Shown: positions 31,041 through 43,218 of the stretch, piece after piece
Layout: every line of letters starts with the position of its first letter
Numbering within the stretch: position 1 is the first letter of the stretch
Source: Macrophomina tecta
Lineage: Eukaryota; Ascomycota; Dothideomycetes; Botryosphaeriales; Botryosphaeriaceae
Direction: 5' to 3'
Length of the DNA: 64,000 nucleotides
Assembly: GCA_024180945.1 (NCBI GenBank)
Contig: JAKSGN010000007.1
Location: 434,001 to 498,000, forward strand
Translations under genes and position numbers: made by a program
The notes under the pieces: generated by a model
Database searches by the model: none
What the model was told of the DNA's origin: nothing
Seen by the model: the letters and a program-made list of their open reading frames with translations, nothing else

Positions 31041-32885
31041 GGTGAGGGGCGGTTAGCGGTGGGCACGGAAGGCAGAGGATGCAGCTGGGCAGGCGGATGG
31101 TCCGGCTTACTCATCTCGAGATTGTGCGTGGAGCCCTGGTGCCGGTTAGCAAATATGGGTCGGCAGCCCAAGCAGGCGGGGCGAGCGCAGTCAGCTCAGA
31201 CTCACCGAAGGCGATTGATTCATCGTGTAGCCCCAGGCGGTCGTGGCGGCCGTCATTCAACCCGCGGCGTGGGGAGGAAGCAGGCGGTGGCGGAGGAGGA
31301 AGCAGGACGCGGGCGCGGAGCGAGGGTGGGGAGCGCAGTGGACGGAGGGCGCAGCGAAGAAACAGCTGTCGGGGGAAGAGGTGAGCGCAGGTCGCGCGTC
31401 GGCGAGAATGGAGGCGGCCATGACCGCGGTCGCGGGCGCGGAGATGCAGCGCGCGCTCGCAGCTCCATGGAAGCTTTGGTGGAGGCTCTAACTTACCTCG
31501 ATGCGTTGATGAATAATTTCTGACTGAGACGGGCGGAGGAGACTGGCCACGGGCTTTAATAAGGTATTCGGGGGGACGGGCGGTCGGCGCCAAGAGGGTC
31601 GGAAACTGCAGTCGTTCCGCTATCCGAAGCCGACATTATGGGCACCCCCCAAAGACGCAATCCAGCACGCGCCGCTGTCAACCTCATGCCAGGCTGCTCG
31701 CAGGCCCGAGCAGCCTGCACACGATGCCGCTGCGCCCGCCTCAGCAAGCACGGCGCCGAAAAGCACGCAGCAGCAGCGCCAGCAGCAGAGCGCCAGCAGC
31801 AGCGCGCCAGGGCCAGGGCCAGGGCCAGCGCCGGCGGTAAGTCCAGACGTCTCGGACTTTGCTCTGCTTACTTGCACAGTTCCGGCCATTCCGAATACCG
31901 CCCATCAGCACCCCGTCAATACGATTACAAATCCCCGCCCTCGCCGTCTTCTACCGCAATACCTAGCAGCAGCAGCATCCAGCATCCAGCATCCAGCATC
32001 GACAACCGCCACACCGAGGCCCAGTCTGCTGCAGCTCTAATCTTGGAAGGCTTAGCCATTTCCCGCCCCTTCAACAAAAATACCCGCCACAGTCCACTCA
32101 CCGTTCAAAGTCATCATCATCGTCATCATCGCAAACATCCCTTGAGGTCTTTCGCGCGCCAGCGTCGTGCGACCCAGCCGCCAGCGCGAGGTTTACGTAA
32201 GGACGGAGCGCTACTTACTGCATCACCTTCACCCATCCAATCCCAGCCCTTTTCACCGCTTCCAATCCTGCTTTCCGCAGCTGCCGCTTCGGGTGAGCTG
32301 AGCACAAATCCCTCGAACAAAATAAATCCGCCGAACAACACACAGCATTTCCCTTTCGGCGTCGATCGATTGTCGCCGTACCGCCGATCCGCAGCCATGC
32401 CAATCGCTGCCATCATCCCCGCGTGCCACCCGCACTGACACTAACTAGCCTGCCGCCCTTGTCTGAGGTGTTGGAGCATAGTCAACCAAGCATTCAGTGC
32501 TGCATGTTTTACATAGCTGATCTGACTAAGCCAATGCCACCGGCACCCTGGCGAGGCATTAGGCTCACTTGTCGTGACCTATCAGGCTCCGGAGGCCGAT
32601 GATATGTATACAGTAGGAAAGCCGAGGACGCCGCGGACTATAGTAGAACGGATGGAAATGAAATAAAAAGGCCACTCGGGCCGCCGCCGATGCAAGAGCC
32701 AACGGAAAGTAATCACGCTCCGAACCAGTCCAGTCCCAAAATACCACTTGCCCGCCTCATGCCCATGTCGATCCAGTTTCCCATCCCAAAGGACCGAAAG
32801 AAGATTCGTCAAACTCGTCCCATCATGCACCAGCATTCCCAGCGGCTGTCCCCTGCGCACGCATTATTCATTTCTGCTGTACCGA
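31041..32885. other. Long upstream region of the KapC-like gene
   Basis: About 1.85 kb between the KapC start and the 3' end of the mechanosensitive channel, which is transcribed toward it. It is likely promoter and long leader. A 266-codon frame on the + strand (31638-32438) is low-complexity, Gln/Ala-rich from CAG repeats, and has no domain; I treat it as chance. CAG/GCC repeats lie near 31765-31835. One GGTCCG occurs near 31100. Confidence 0.45.
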
Positions 32886-35781
32886 TTACGGAGACTGCGT
32901 GTACGGATTACTCGGCTTGCGCGGGAGGGGCTGCTGGCCTTGCTGTGTGCCTCGCTGCTGTTGCTGACTCGTAGGCTGCTGGAGAGGCTGGTACGCCGTT
33001 CCCGCCTGAGGGAACTGCTGGTACGCGTAGCTCTGCTGTGAGCCGTAGGAGCCTTGACTCTGCTGTGGGCTCGCAGGGCTCATGCTCTGCTGCCCCCCGT
33101 ACTCGTAATACTCGCCCGCCTGACCACCGGGCCCTGAGACCATGATTGCCGAGGGGCTGGTCGGCCCGGCCTTGCGCTTGCCCTTGGTACTCTCACGCTT
33201 CAACGTGTTGCGCACCTCCTCGGCATCTTGAGCATCCATGCTCTTGCCTCCGATGGATCCAGTGCGGTTGATGTCGCCTTGGTCAGCACGCTCGCGGAAT
33301 GCATCATCACGGTATGGATCGGAACCAACCGGACGAGCCGTCAGGGTGTTGATAGCCTGCGTCTCTTGGCCGAGACCAGCGCCAAGGTAGTCGACCCCGG
33401 AAGAATTCCCAGTCGATGGTTGCTCCTTCTTGGACGGATAGAGGCGACTCTTTTCCTTGTCATCCAGGTAGGCTTGGCGGCGCTCTTGCGCCTCAGACGC
33501 GGAGACGGCAACAGACCAGGTCGGCTGATCCGCAGAACCAAGAGCAGCATCGCTGCCACCAGGAGGATCGATGGGGATCTTGCGAAGTGCCTGAACGAGA
33601 GCACACATGAATTTGTTGCGACGAGTAGCCCGCAGGGCCTCGTTTCCCCAGTTGCTCTTATGGCGACACTCGATCATGAGCTCTAGCTTGTTCAGCTCTG
33701 CGATGCCCCGAACCTCGATGTCGATATCCGCGTGGAAGTCTCGAGAGTTGTCCTTGTCGCGGACAAACTTCTGCATCTCATCCTTGAGCGCAGTAATGTC
33801 TTCAAAGGAGGTGCCGAACGCAACGTAGACGGGGATTTGCTCCCTCATGGCCAGAGACCTGCTCGTGTTCTCAATCCAAAGACTGTTGAGCACAATGTTG
33901 GGAATCTGAACAGTGCGGCCGTTGTTCACACGCTTAAAGACAGTGAAGAGAAGAGAGATGTGTTCAACCGTGAGCTGGTCGGTGCCGTTGGTGAGGTCGA
34001 CCCTATCGCCAACGTCGTAAGGATGCTTGACGAAAAGGAAGATGCAGGAACCGAGCACCTCCTGGCAAGTGACTGAGAAAACGAAGGAGAGAGAAAGAAG
34101 AGCTGTTCCGGCGGTTGCAAGCGTGGTCACGAAGCTGGCGTTCAAGAACGCAACTGTCCTGCTGTCAGACTACAACCGCTCCGCAATTCATGGCTGACTT
34201 ACTGAAGACGAATACACAGATGATGAAGACAACGGTGGCGAGCAAACCGTCAAGAACGTTGATCGCCTGATCAACATCGTGCATGCTGGTAGCTACAGAC
34301 TTGCGGCTCCTACCAATCTCGGTGACCTGGAGGATCATCTCGTCGAGACTGATGTCGCCGTTGCCATCCTTGTCAAGAGCTGCGAAAGCCTCCTCGGCTT
34401 CGAGCTCCCGACCAGCGCCAAGCACTTCGACGATGTCATCGTGGTAGAGAGCGTTTCTACCCTCAACGACAAAAGACATCCAAAGGCGCTTGGCGAGAGC
34501 CTCAGAAGAGCGCGGTTTCTCCAGAGCCTCAACCACGACGTTGTGAGCCGAGTCAGGATTGAAGACCTGCTTGCCAGTGATTTCGGAAGCAATATTGCCA
34601 AAAGCCGAAGTAATCTTATCTCCGACACGTCCAACATCATGCAGGAGCCGCATGGGCGTCGCCGAGCCGGACCGTGCGTGGCTCTTCTTGGCACCGGGAA
34701 TGTTGAGCCTCAGCGAGTCGTTGATGATGTAATCTTCATCCTGGAACTCAGGGCAGTATGACGGGAAAAGTGCCCTGGAAGCATCAAAGAGCAAGCCGAG
34801 CAGGTACACCTGGCGCTTGTTCTCCTTGATCTTGGCATTGAACTGCTTCCGGTGGTAGTTGATGCTGATGAGCTGAATAAGAAACTTTTCAACGAGCAAG
34901 ACGCAGGCAGAAACAAGGGCCGCCGCCAGGAGCTGACGGACGACCCTTTCCCATTCCTTGACGGAATCTGCGGTGGAGGTGTTGTTAGACGAATTTGCCT
35001 TCTGCGCGGCAGCTTCCCGTCGGATATCGGGATTGTGAACCATCAAAGGAATGAACGTAGCGAGGGATGTGACGGCCCAGCCAACCAGGGAGAGCGGAAT
35101 CTCGAGCGCACGAAGAACCAAGGCATACTTGCGGACACCAGAGCTGACCACACCAGTCAGGATCTGGAAGGCCTTGGGAAGGAAATGGGCAATGATTTTG
35201 GACACCCAAACGGACAGCCAGACGATCTCGACCCAAGTGAAGAACCTGGAAGGGGTGTGTCAGCGACGTGCAGATCTCGGCTCCCGGGGCCGCACAACTC
35301 ACCATACGATCCGCACACCGCCAATCTTTGCACCCGTAGCGACGGTAGCACCGACGACGATGGGCACGGCAATGCAGAGAGCCAATGGGAGGACGTAGAT
35401 GAAGTAGCGAGTGACAATGCTGAAATTGAGGATCTTGTAGTAGATCCTGCCCACGCGATTGATGTAGTCCTCCTCTCCGTCATAGCCCACGGTGCCGAGC
35501 GGCTGGCCCTTGGAGTCGAGCTTCTTCACGCGGCGGCCGAAATGACGGTGGTCGCCCTTCTCATTGGGCGACTCTTGGGTGGCGAGCTGGGCAATTGGGG
35601 CGGCGCTGCCACTGCGCATGCCGGTCGAGGACGGCGTGCGGCTGGTGACAGGCTCGAGAGGGATGTCGATAGTCGCGTCGTTGGGAGCCATGTCGGCGAG
35701 ATGATCGCGCAGCGGGTGGAAACCCTGGCGGGAGAAACGGTGAGACGGCGACCTGGGCGACTTGGGGGGATTGGTGGACAT
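32886..35781 (-). CDS. MscS-family mechanosensitive ion channel with EF-hand (Msy1/Msy2-like)
   Basis: Three exons (35781-35303, 35245-34203, 34153-32886) give 929 residues. Several N-terminal membrane helices come first (YFIYVLPLALCIAVPIVVGA, ALEIPLSLVGWAVTSLATF, LLAAALVSACVLLVEKFLIQ). An EF-hand loop DKDGNGDISLDE is followed by the MscS pore and beta domain: FVTTLATAGTALLSLSFVFS, CIFLFVKHPYDVGDRVDL, LLFTVFKRVNNGRTVQIPN. The tail is disordered and rich in Gln, Ser and Tyr. Channels of this architecture sit in the ER or vacuolar-side membranes of fungi, where they control calcium during hypo-osmotic swelling; the EF-hand gives calcium sensitivity. Both introns have strong GTGAGT/GTAAGT donors. 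Confidence 0.92.
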
Positions 35782-38047
35782 TTGAAGTGGTGATCGCGTG
35801 GAGAGCGCCGCAGTGGAGAGTCAGTCAATGTGGAGCAGGCGCAAGGACACAGGCTCAATAAAGCGTCCCGAGGCGACGATCGCTGGGAGATCGTGTCTTA
35901 AATGTCAAGGGGGGGCTGAAGCTGCTCCGCGCGCAAAATGACGAAACAGCCTTCGGGAGGAATGCACGCTGAGCACGCCGGCGTGAGGTAGTAAAACTGC
36001 AGCGGGCGGAGGGGGAAAAAAAGAGAGAGAGAGAGAGAGAAAGGACAGCGGACGGGATTGAACGAAGGCCCGCCGACGGTTGGATGGAGAAAGTGAAGCG
36101 CGCGAGGAAGCAGAAACTCAAGGAAAAACAGCGATGGGTCTGGGAGGGGGAGATGCTGAGATGGAGGGAATGAAGGACGCGAAAAGCTTGAGCCGTACTC
36201 CCCCAGGCCGGTGGGCGAGAGGACGACTGAAACGCGCCACTGGCCAGGCACGAGCGAATCCCAGAGGGCTGCCATCTCCAGGCGCGCGCCGCTAAACCTC
36301 GCTTGGCCGCCGCCGCTGCTTTTCTGGCCTGGCCGTTGTTCCGCCGCCGCCCTCTCCCTGCGCAGCCACATACGCATGGAAAGGGGTTCAGCCTGCTCGC
36401 CTCTTCAAACTCTGCAAAGCGCCGGCGCGTGTGTTGCGCGCCGCCCGCAGCGCCGGCGGAGGCGTCCGACAGACGGGCTGCTCATGAGGGACTGATCTGC
36501 GGTGCATCACAGATCGAATCCTCTGGCGATCATGCCGCAATCGGCAACCCCGTGGAGCAGCGCGGCTGGCAGACCAGCAAGAGGGACGTGGCCGTGTGGA
36601 GCGCTGCAGAGCACAGAGCTTTCCTGCCCGCTGGGTGCGCCATGACGCTGCTGTTTCTTCCTCCGCGCGCGCGTGTTTGCGCAAGCCGTCGCCATTTCGC
36701 CGCCACCGATACGAGCAGTCCGGGCCGGCTTCCCCTCCGCTGTTTGACTCACAGCTGCACGACGTCTTTTCACAACGCTAGTAACCTGCCCTTGCCGCAG
36801 GAATCGAAGCATTCGTCCGAGCCCTGGCCTCGCCGCTTCTCTGGCTATTTGTGCCCGGGCGGATGTCTTGACTCCCTACGCGTACATGTGCTTCTGCTAT
36901 TGCAGTGTCCCTGCCACCGCCCCTCGCACGTTCACGATACTGCTCGCCCAGGCGCATTGCACGCCAGGGAGCGACGGGAATTGGCCGAGAACGCCAGATG
37001 ACAGGTCGTCCTAGAGTAGCGGCGAGGAATGCCAACCATCTCGAGCTTTGTCTCGCGTGTCTGCTGTCGCGTAATACAGTCGAATCCCGATGACGTTGGC
37101 GCATGTTCAAGCCTAGTGGTCTGGGCTACCGACGAACTCCGTGCGCCCGTCTCGCTCGATAACCGATACACTTATCGAGCATCGCCTTGTCTGGTTCTTG
37201 CGCGTCCGCTCGGCAAGCTCCCGAAAGTATGTCATCGGCCTGCCGCGTGGCCAGGACGAAAACATGCAGGGCGTTCAGCATTCTGCCGCTGCCGCCAACG
37301 CCGCCCCAGTCTGCACGCGCCAACGAGAGGCACTGCTTCTGTAGAGTTGCATCGTAGTACTCTCCACTGCGGTCGTCAGGAGATACAGGGAACGTCGTAC
37401 GGGACCAGGCGGCAACCCGTGCTCTCTCACGATGCATGTCACAAAGCTTGTCCATGCGCATTGACATCTCGATTCACGGTCCTGTCTGTGTTCAAACGTC
37501 TGCCGCTCGCCACTCTAGCTACCAGCGAGCCTGGCTCGCCTACAGCTAGCAGGGCTGCCACAGTAAAGGCCGCCAGCCGAGCGGTGTCTACAGCCTTGTG
37601 CGCAAGTAGCGGTTTCGCCTCCCCTGATGCGTCTGAGGACGTTCGAGGGTGGGTCGAGGAATGCAAAGCAAATGGAATTGGCAAAGCAGAGCTTGACCCG
37701 GATGCCAATCGCACGATCGTAGCTGTGTCTCGGAAGGCGTATCCGCCCTGGAACACCGTCAGACACACTGGCAGATCATGCTAAGTCTACCTGACATGTT
37801 ACTGCGCGCGGTGAGCGGCTCCAGAGTAGCGGCAGGAAAGGCCATTGGCCAGTAGGATCTCAATGAGAATACATCAGCACGGGGCAAAGACAGGTCCGAA
37901 GGAGTACACGAATCACGCAATTGAGCTTTTAAATTCAACTACCATCTACCCGCGGTCCCCGAGCGGTTAGTATCACGCTCCTCGAAAGCGAGCATCTCCA
38001 ATCGAGATCGGAGTACTAGTGGAAAGGACCGCCCATGTGCTCTCTAT
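35782..38047. other. Intergenic region of 2.3 kb, one tRNA-like relic
   Basis: No supported protein gene. A (GA)n microsatellite lies near 36020-36042. The stretch 36300-37790 keeps longish overlapping open frames on both strands, but codon content and the lack of any domain mark them as chance in GC-rich DNA. A tRNA-like sequence lies at 37952-38032 and is listed separately. Confidence 0.45.
37952..38032 (+). other. tRNA-like sequence, probably a degenerate serine tRNA
   Basis: The ends GCGGTCC and GGACCGC form a perfect 7 bp acceptor stem 81 bases apart. Inside are a D-arm-like GAGCGGTTAGTATCACGCTC with a 4 bp stem, a loop CTCGAAA compatible with anticodon CGA (Ser), and ATCTC/GAGAT, which could be the long variable arm of a serine tRNA. 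However, the T arm with its GGTTCGA box is not recognisable and the anticodon stem pairs poorly. I therefore treat it as a relic or chance fold rather than a working tRNA. Confidence 0.3.
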
Positions 38048-40223
38048 CTACTGAGCGAACACGAAAACAAGAGCGAGGATGACCAAAAGGCCCGAGATGC
38101 TGCCGCTCTTGATGGTTTCAGCGCTACCGTTGAAAACGGTAGGGGTTGGGCTACCGGGCGTGACCGGAGTAGTCGGGGTGCTGGGGGGCGAAATGGGAGC
38201 CCGCGGAGCAGTTGCGGAGGAGCTGCGGTGTACGGCCGTGCTAGCAGGGTCGGCAGTCGAAGCACCATCTGAACTGTCGCTGCTGTAAGAAGTGCCGTTG
38301 ACATAGATGGTCGTCGAGAACGTAGAAATGGGCGGGGTGGACTGGACAGTGATGGTGATGGTGCTGAGGCCATCGCATGCATTGTTCGCAGTGGAAGTTG
38401 TCGTAGACGTGCTGGAAATAGTTGTCGTGGGTGAGCTGTCCGACTCGGTCGAGGTGGTCCATGCAACGACGGTGGCAGCCGAGGTGATGGTATAGGTGCT
38501 GCCGGTCTCAGCGGCTTGAGCAACTGCCGGGACAGTGACGCCGGTGCAGTCCCGCGCAACGTAGGTGCCCCAGGTCGTGCTGCCACTCTCTACTGTACTG
38601 GCGAGATACCGTTCGCAGGTACTGGGGATCATGGCCGCGCTGTTCGTGATCAGCGCAACTGGGAAAGTGGTGCTAGACCCCATCGCAGTGACGACCGTCA
38701 CATCACCACTGACGATGCTGATACTCGTGACCTTGTGGTCGCGTGCTGCGAGAGTAGGGTTAGGTGATGGGGTGGTTGGCTCCGGTGTAAAGGGGAACGT
38801 GGGCCACGAGTATTCAGTGAAGACAAGCGGGGTGCTGTAGCCGCTAGGCGAGGAAGCGCGGCGGTGGTAGCCGAATGCCCTCTTCGAAAAGTGCGCAGAC
38901 GAGGTTGACGCCAAATCGACAGCGGTAGTGGTGCTAGGTGAAGGCGATACGGTGACATAGACGGTGCTGGGGGGAGGAGCTGTGTAGGTAAAGCTTAGTT
39001 CCGTTATGAGGACCGGACCGGAGGAGAGAGTCATAGACGAAGTCGTTGACGCGGTACTGGCACTAGTAGTAATGGTAGAGTGGTTGAAAGCGGCAGATGA
39101 AGTTGAATTCAAATAGCTGAGAGTGACAGTAGCCGTTGTTGTTGTAAAGGCAGTGCTAGTGACTACGGTGTGTTCGGTGCTAGCAACTGCCCCGGTGGAA
39201 GACTTGAGGTCCGTAAGCGATGAGGCCGACAAACTGGTGGCAACAGAAGTTTCCATGGCGGTAACTTCAGTTGTAACAATAGTATAAACAACCACCGTGC
39301 TTATCCTAGCCGTCACAGTGGAGGTATCGGATTTCGCAGACGCCGGTGCCAAGTCGCGAGCCGAAAGTTTGGCCGGGGAAACGATCGCAGATGAAGTTGC
39401 TAACGGGGGCTGGACAGTAACGGTAACTGTGACCAAGGAAGCTGGAGAAGTCAAAGCTGAGACGGTCGAGCTGCTGCCCGCTGGGACCCAAACGGTCACC
39501 GTGGTGGCATAGCTAGGAGAAATGTCTTGACTTGAAGTCGCAGAAGACGGCGCAGACGGATGGCTAGCAGTAACCGTGATGACGATAGTTGACACTACAG
39601 ACGAAGGCCGCGTAGGACCACTGACGGTGGTGGTACTGGCAGTCGGACCGATGACGCTGATTGTCGTTGTGGTGAAAGTAGGAGTCGGGATGCTGGAAAC
39701 CGAAATGCTCGAAGAGGAGCCGAAAAACAAGCTCATAGACGAGGGATTCCACGTCGAGTTCAGCGACTTGTAAGAGTAGCTAGTCGCCTTGGTATTGGCC
39801 GACGAGGAAGTAGGATTGGATGAGCCATGGTTGGACACAGACTCTGAGAGTGAGGGAGTGACCACAGTAGAGGGAGTGACCGCGGGTAAGTTAGTGACCA
39901 TGGAGGAGGCAATGGCCGGGAGCGACGAAGTGGCCGCGGACGAACCGGAGCCTGTTGCAGACTCCGAGAGTGAGGTGACGATGGACGAACTGCTCGGGGA
40001 GGTCGTGTAAGCGCCGGTAAGAGTGTAGTTATGGATGATGTCCGGGTCCGGAACAATGCCGGTTATCGTGAGCTGACTGCCGGAGATGAGAAACGGTTAG
40101 AATGATCCGTGAGTGTGCCAAGATTAGAGAGAATACTTACCTGGATGCCTCACCAGCGTTGACATGAACTCCGAAGAGTAGAGCGAGAAGGAAGGCCATA
40201 AGAGCCAGCGGAAAGGACGCCAT
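38048..40223 (-). CDS. GPI-anchored Ser/Thr-rich cell-wall protein
   Basis: Two exons (40223-40141, 40076-38048) give 703 residues. The N-terminus MASFPLALMAFLLALLFGVH is a signal peptide. The short N-terminal part QLTITGIVPDPDIIHNYTL is the only non-repetitive segment. Most of the chain is Ser/Thr/Val-rich with many TVTV-type stretches and possible N-glycosylation sites (NYT, NST, NHS, NGT), as in heavily mannosylated wall proteins. The end (NGSAETIKSG followed by SISGLLVILALVFVFAQ) is a typical GPI-attachment signal with a hydrophobic tail. A central segment (YLASTVESGSTTWGTYVARD) has Cys residues and may be a small folded patch. Expected at the plasma membrane or wall; adhesion or wall organisation is a family-level guess. 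Confidence 0.82.
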
Positions 40224-41006
40224 CGCGACGCGAAGACGGGTTTGGGGAACGAGAGAATGTGTGAAGGAAGAGGAAGTGAGTCGGATGGTGAAGAAGAGTG
40301 AGATGGTGAACGAAGGAGTGGTGGTGGAGCAGGAGGAAGAGGAGAAAAGGTTGTGTTGCAGTTGATGTCGAGGATTTATATGCCCATCACTGGCCGCGGA
40401 ATCGCCTCGTGCCAAAGCCTACGCGAGAGGAAGGCAGGCGCGGCGGCTCAGTCACTGTGGAGGGTTATTACCAGATCTGGCATCCGCGCGTTTGTTGCCT
40501 AACCCTCTGGCTCCCCGGTTGACGCACCCAGGATCTGCTTTGCATGCCCCGCACCGTCGCCGACCACGTAAGCAGCACTTGCAGCACCTTCACGCTCTAG
40601 GTAGTCAGGTAACTAGTAAGCCGAAGCATTCACCCAGGCGAAAAATGTGCACTCAGGCCGAAAAGCCGAGCCGGAAGGTTGCATCTATTCCCTATGGCGG
40701 CCACGGTACGACAGTAGAAGGCATTGGGCTTGTGCACATCAGGCTTCGCAAAGCATCCCTAACTGGATTGCGAAATTGGGTCTGGAATTTGCTGGACGGT
40801 CCAAGAAAGGATGATTCGCTCTGCGGACCAGTGGAACCCGAAGATAGGCGAATTGTTGTAAGCCGAGGGCACCTAGCCGCCTGGTCTGTAAGACTACCGC
40901 GCTACTCAGACTCAGAAATCTGGCAAACGATGACTGGAAGCATGCTCTTCAACGGCCTGTGGGTATCGAGCTGAAAACCCATAGCAACGACCTCGCAGAC
41001 GGGCCT
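40224..41006. other. Intergenic region upstream of the GPI-protein gene
   Basis: About 780 bp with the GPI-protein promoter and the 3' flank of the DUF2458-like gene. The first 200 bp upstream of the GPI-protein start are CT-rich on its strand. A TATA-like element (TATAAATCC on the gene strand) lies near 40378. No gene seen. Confidence 0.45.
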
Positions 41007-41776
41007 TTAGTCCTTGTACATGTCCTCCAAGTACTCGATCATCTTCTTCTGAAGCTTCAGCAGCTCGTCCGGAGTGATCTTTGCCCTGGAACCCGCACCA
41101 GAATTAGCGCCCGCTCCCGCTTCCTCTTGATTCGCAATCAATTCGGGCTTGACCCCAAAAAAAGGCACGCCGAGACTCTTGAGTTGCCCCGACATAGCGT
41201 TGAACATCTCGCTTTGCGCACGATGGACTTTCTTGTCGTAGGCTTTCAGCTGCTCTGCGTTTGCGCGCTGGGTGATGAGCGCTTGGCGGCCGCCCCACCA
41301 GATCAGCTCATGTTCATGCTGCTCTGCTATCATCTGGGTCACGATGGTTAGCTGCGGGGGTCCTGGTGGAATCTGGACTAGCCTACTTTCTGAATGATGG
41401 GCTTGAAGTTGGGGTTCTGAGACGCAATCTTGGTGATGCAACGGAGACCCGGGGCCCATTCGGTGATAGTCGCTGGATTGATGGGCGCTGCAGCCGAAGA
41501 TTGCGGGATGATATGAGGCGGAGGAGATCCAGGCGGAGTCGTTGACACGTTCTGCGCGGCCTGTTTCTGAGTACGTCCTGCGAGCCTTGGGTCCGACGTC
41601 TGTCGAAAGCTGGCGGACTGCGTAGGAGTAGCATTGCGTCCAGGATCAGGAAGTGCAGCAAACTGCGCCTCATTGAAGGCCGTACTCGTCGGCTGAGCAG
41701 GAGGAGGCGCAAGAGCCGCCAGGTTCCTCAGCACAGTCGCTAGATCCGGCGCCTGGGAATTATTTTGCTGCTCCAT
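41007..41776 (-). CDS. Conserved fungal protein, DUF2458-like
   Basis: Two exons (41776-41387, 41333-41007) give 238 residues; the 53 bp intron has a GCTAAC branch site. The N-terminus EQQNNSQAPDLATVLRNLAALAPPP and the following Pro/Ser-rich linker lead to ITEWAPGLRCITKIASQNPN, a conserved block, then across the intron IIQKMIAEQHEHELIWWGGRQ and a long Lys/Glu/Gln-rich helix ending KLQKKMIEYLEDMYKD. This layout (short N-terminal motif, linker, central block, coiled coil) matches the DUF2458 family of ascomycetes. No catalytic residues are apparent. It shares a 403 bp divergent promoter with the COX14-like gene. Function unknown. Confidence 0.75.
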
Positions 41777-42179
41777 GATGGGGCCGACAGATGATAGTAG
41801 AGAGCGGACGCGGTGTATGGGGGCTCCGCAAGAAAAGCGACCAGCGTTCAACTTCGGGATGAAAATTCACATATCGCGCGCCCCAGGTTCACCGCGCGTC
41901 CAGCGTTGCCCGCGGTCACTCGCGTCGGCCTTGAATGAAGTGGGAGAAAGGGTTGCGGCGATGCCCTGACGTTGGATTCCAATTGGCGCACAGACGATTG
42001 GCTGAGATCCATGCACGAGAAAGTTCATCGGCGTCCAAGCATCATACGAGGCCAGCAGCATTTGCGCAGCGAGCCCTCCCGCAACGACCACTGCCCGCAA
42101 TCCCGCCCCTCCGCGCCCTGCCTACCTCGTGCCCCGAAGCCCCGCTTGATACACATTGAGCTGCCAAGGATCGGTCACG

Positions 42180-43017
42180 ATGTCGCCTCGATCAGCAATG
42201 GACGCCACGCGCTTCACGGCCACCGGGCCGTACGCGCACTCAAAGTCCACCAGCGTCCCGCTCAACTCGTCGCCCGCGCCCAAGAATGAGACCCCACAGC
42301 AGAAGATTGCCAGGTTAAGAGCAGCGGCGCAGAAAGCCAAGGGGTCGCAGGTGTCGACCTTCGACAAGATTGTCGCGGGAGGCAGAGTGTGGGCGGACAG
42401 AGCTCACCGGGTGACGGCGCTGAGCTTGATTGCCATCACTGGTGAGCGCAATGCAGCGGCAAAAGCCAACACAACACGTCCAACTGACTGAGTCGTTGCC
42501 AGGCATCGCTGGCGTTGTTACCGTATTTGCCCTCGGCGACATGATAATCTACAACCGGCGGAAGCGCAGGGAATGGTTCCATGAGCAAAATCAGAAGCAC
42601 GCAATTGCTCTTGCCGAGGCCAGGCAAGCTGTAGCATCAGGCACGGCAACGGAAGATCAGGTGCTTCTCCTCAACAACGAGCGCAACAAGGACGAGCACG
42701 CAAAGAACAAGAAGGGAATTTTCAAGCGCGCAAAAGAGAGCCTGTTCGGCGGTCTTTCCAAGGAAGAACAGGAGGGTGGTCAGATCCTTGCTGCGGCGTC
42801 CGAAAGGTCGCAAGAGGCGTTTGATGCCCTCCGCAGCGATGCACAGGAAGCCAAGGATCAAAGTCTCGGAATATTGCAGGCGGTGAAAGACAAGAGGAGG
42901 GAGGGCGAGAAGGCACAACCACAGACACCAGGACCCTTGGATCGCATGGCAGAGGAGGCTACACAGACGGCAGTGCAGAAGTCAAAGAGCTGGACAAGCT
43001 GGATCACTGGTCGGTGA
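42180..43017 (+). CDS. Mitochondrial cytochrome c oxidase assembly protein, COX14-like
   Basis: Two exons (42180-42441, 42503-43017; 61 bp intron) give 258 residues. The conserved block SQVSTFDKIVAGGRVWADRA, HRVTALSLIAITG and, after the intron, IAGVVTVFALGDMIIYNRRK forms one membrane helix flanked by basic residues, as in the fungal COX14-type cytochrome oxidase assembly family. The long Lys/Glu-rich C-terminal extension (EQNQKHAIALAEARQAVAS, FKRAKESLFGGLSKEEQEGG, SKSWTSWITGR) is typical of filamentous-fungal versions, which are much longer than the 70-residue yeast protein. Expected in the mitochondrial inner membrane, helping Cox1 maturation. A second ATG at 42198 is an alternative start. 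Confidence 0.78.
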
Positions 43018-43218
43018 GGAATAGCAGGAGCACCAAAATCTAGTCCGACAAAGCTGGCCGCCTGCTATTGAGCTTCCATTGTATCATATTATACCTCCCA
43101 GAATGAGATGGGATGTAGTATAGAGGTGCATCACGGTTGTGGAGCGTCCGGAGTATTTCTGAACACAAATGAATTTGGTTGGGTATATAAAACACTGGGC
43201 GCCGATTATCTCCATCGC

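Noticed and set aside
31638..32438. A 266-codon open frame on the + strand upstream of the KapC-like gene
   Set aside because: It is low-complexity (CAG/GCC repeats, Ser/His runs), has no domain and lies in what is probably the KapC promoter or leader.
36303..37784. Several 150-250 codon frames on both strands between the MscS channel and the GPI protein
   Set aside because: Overlapping on both strands, compositionally biased, without domains or splice structure. They look like chance frames in GC-rich DNA.
41352..41386. A 35 bp intron in the DUF2458-like gene
   Set aside because: Too short for fungal splicing. The acceptor 18 bp further on gives a 53 bp intron with a GCTAAC branch site and restores the family sequence.
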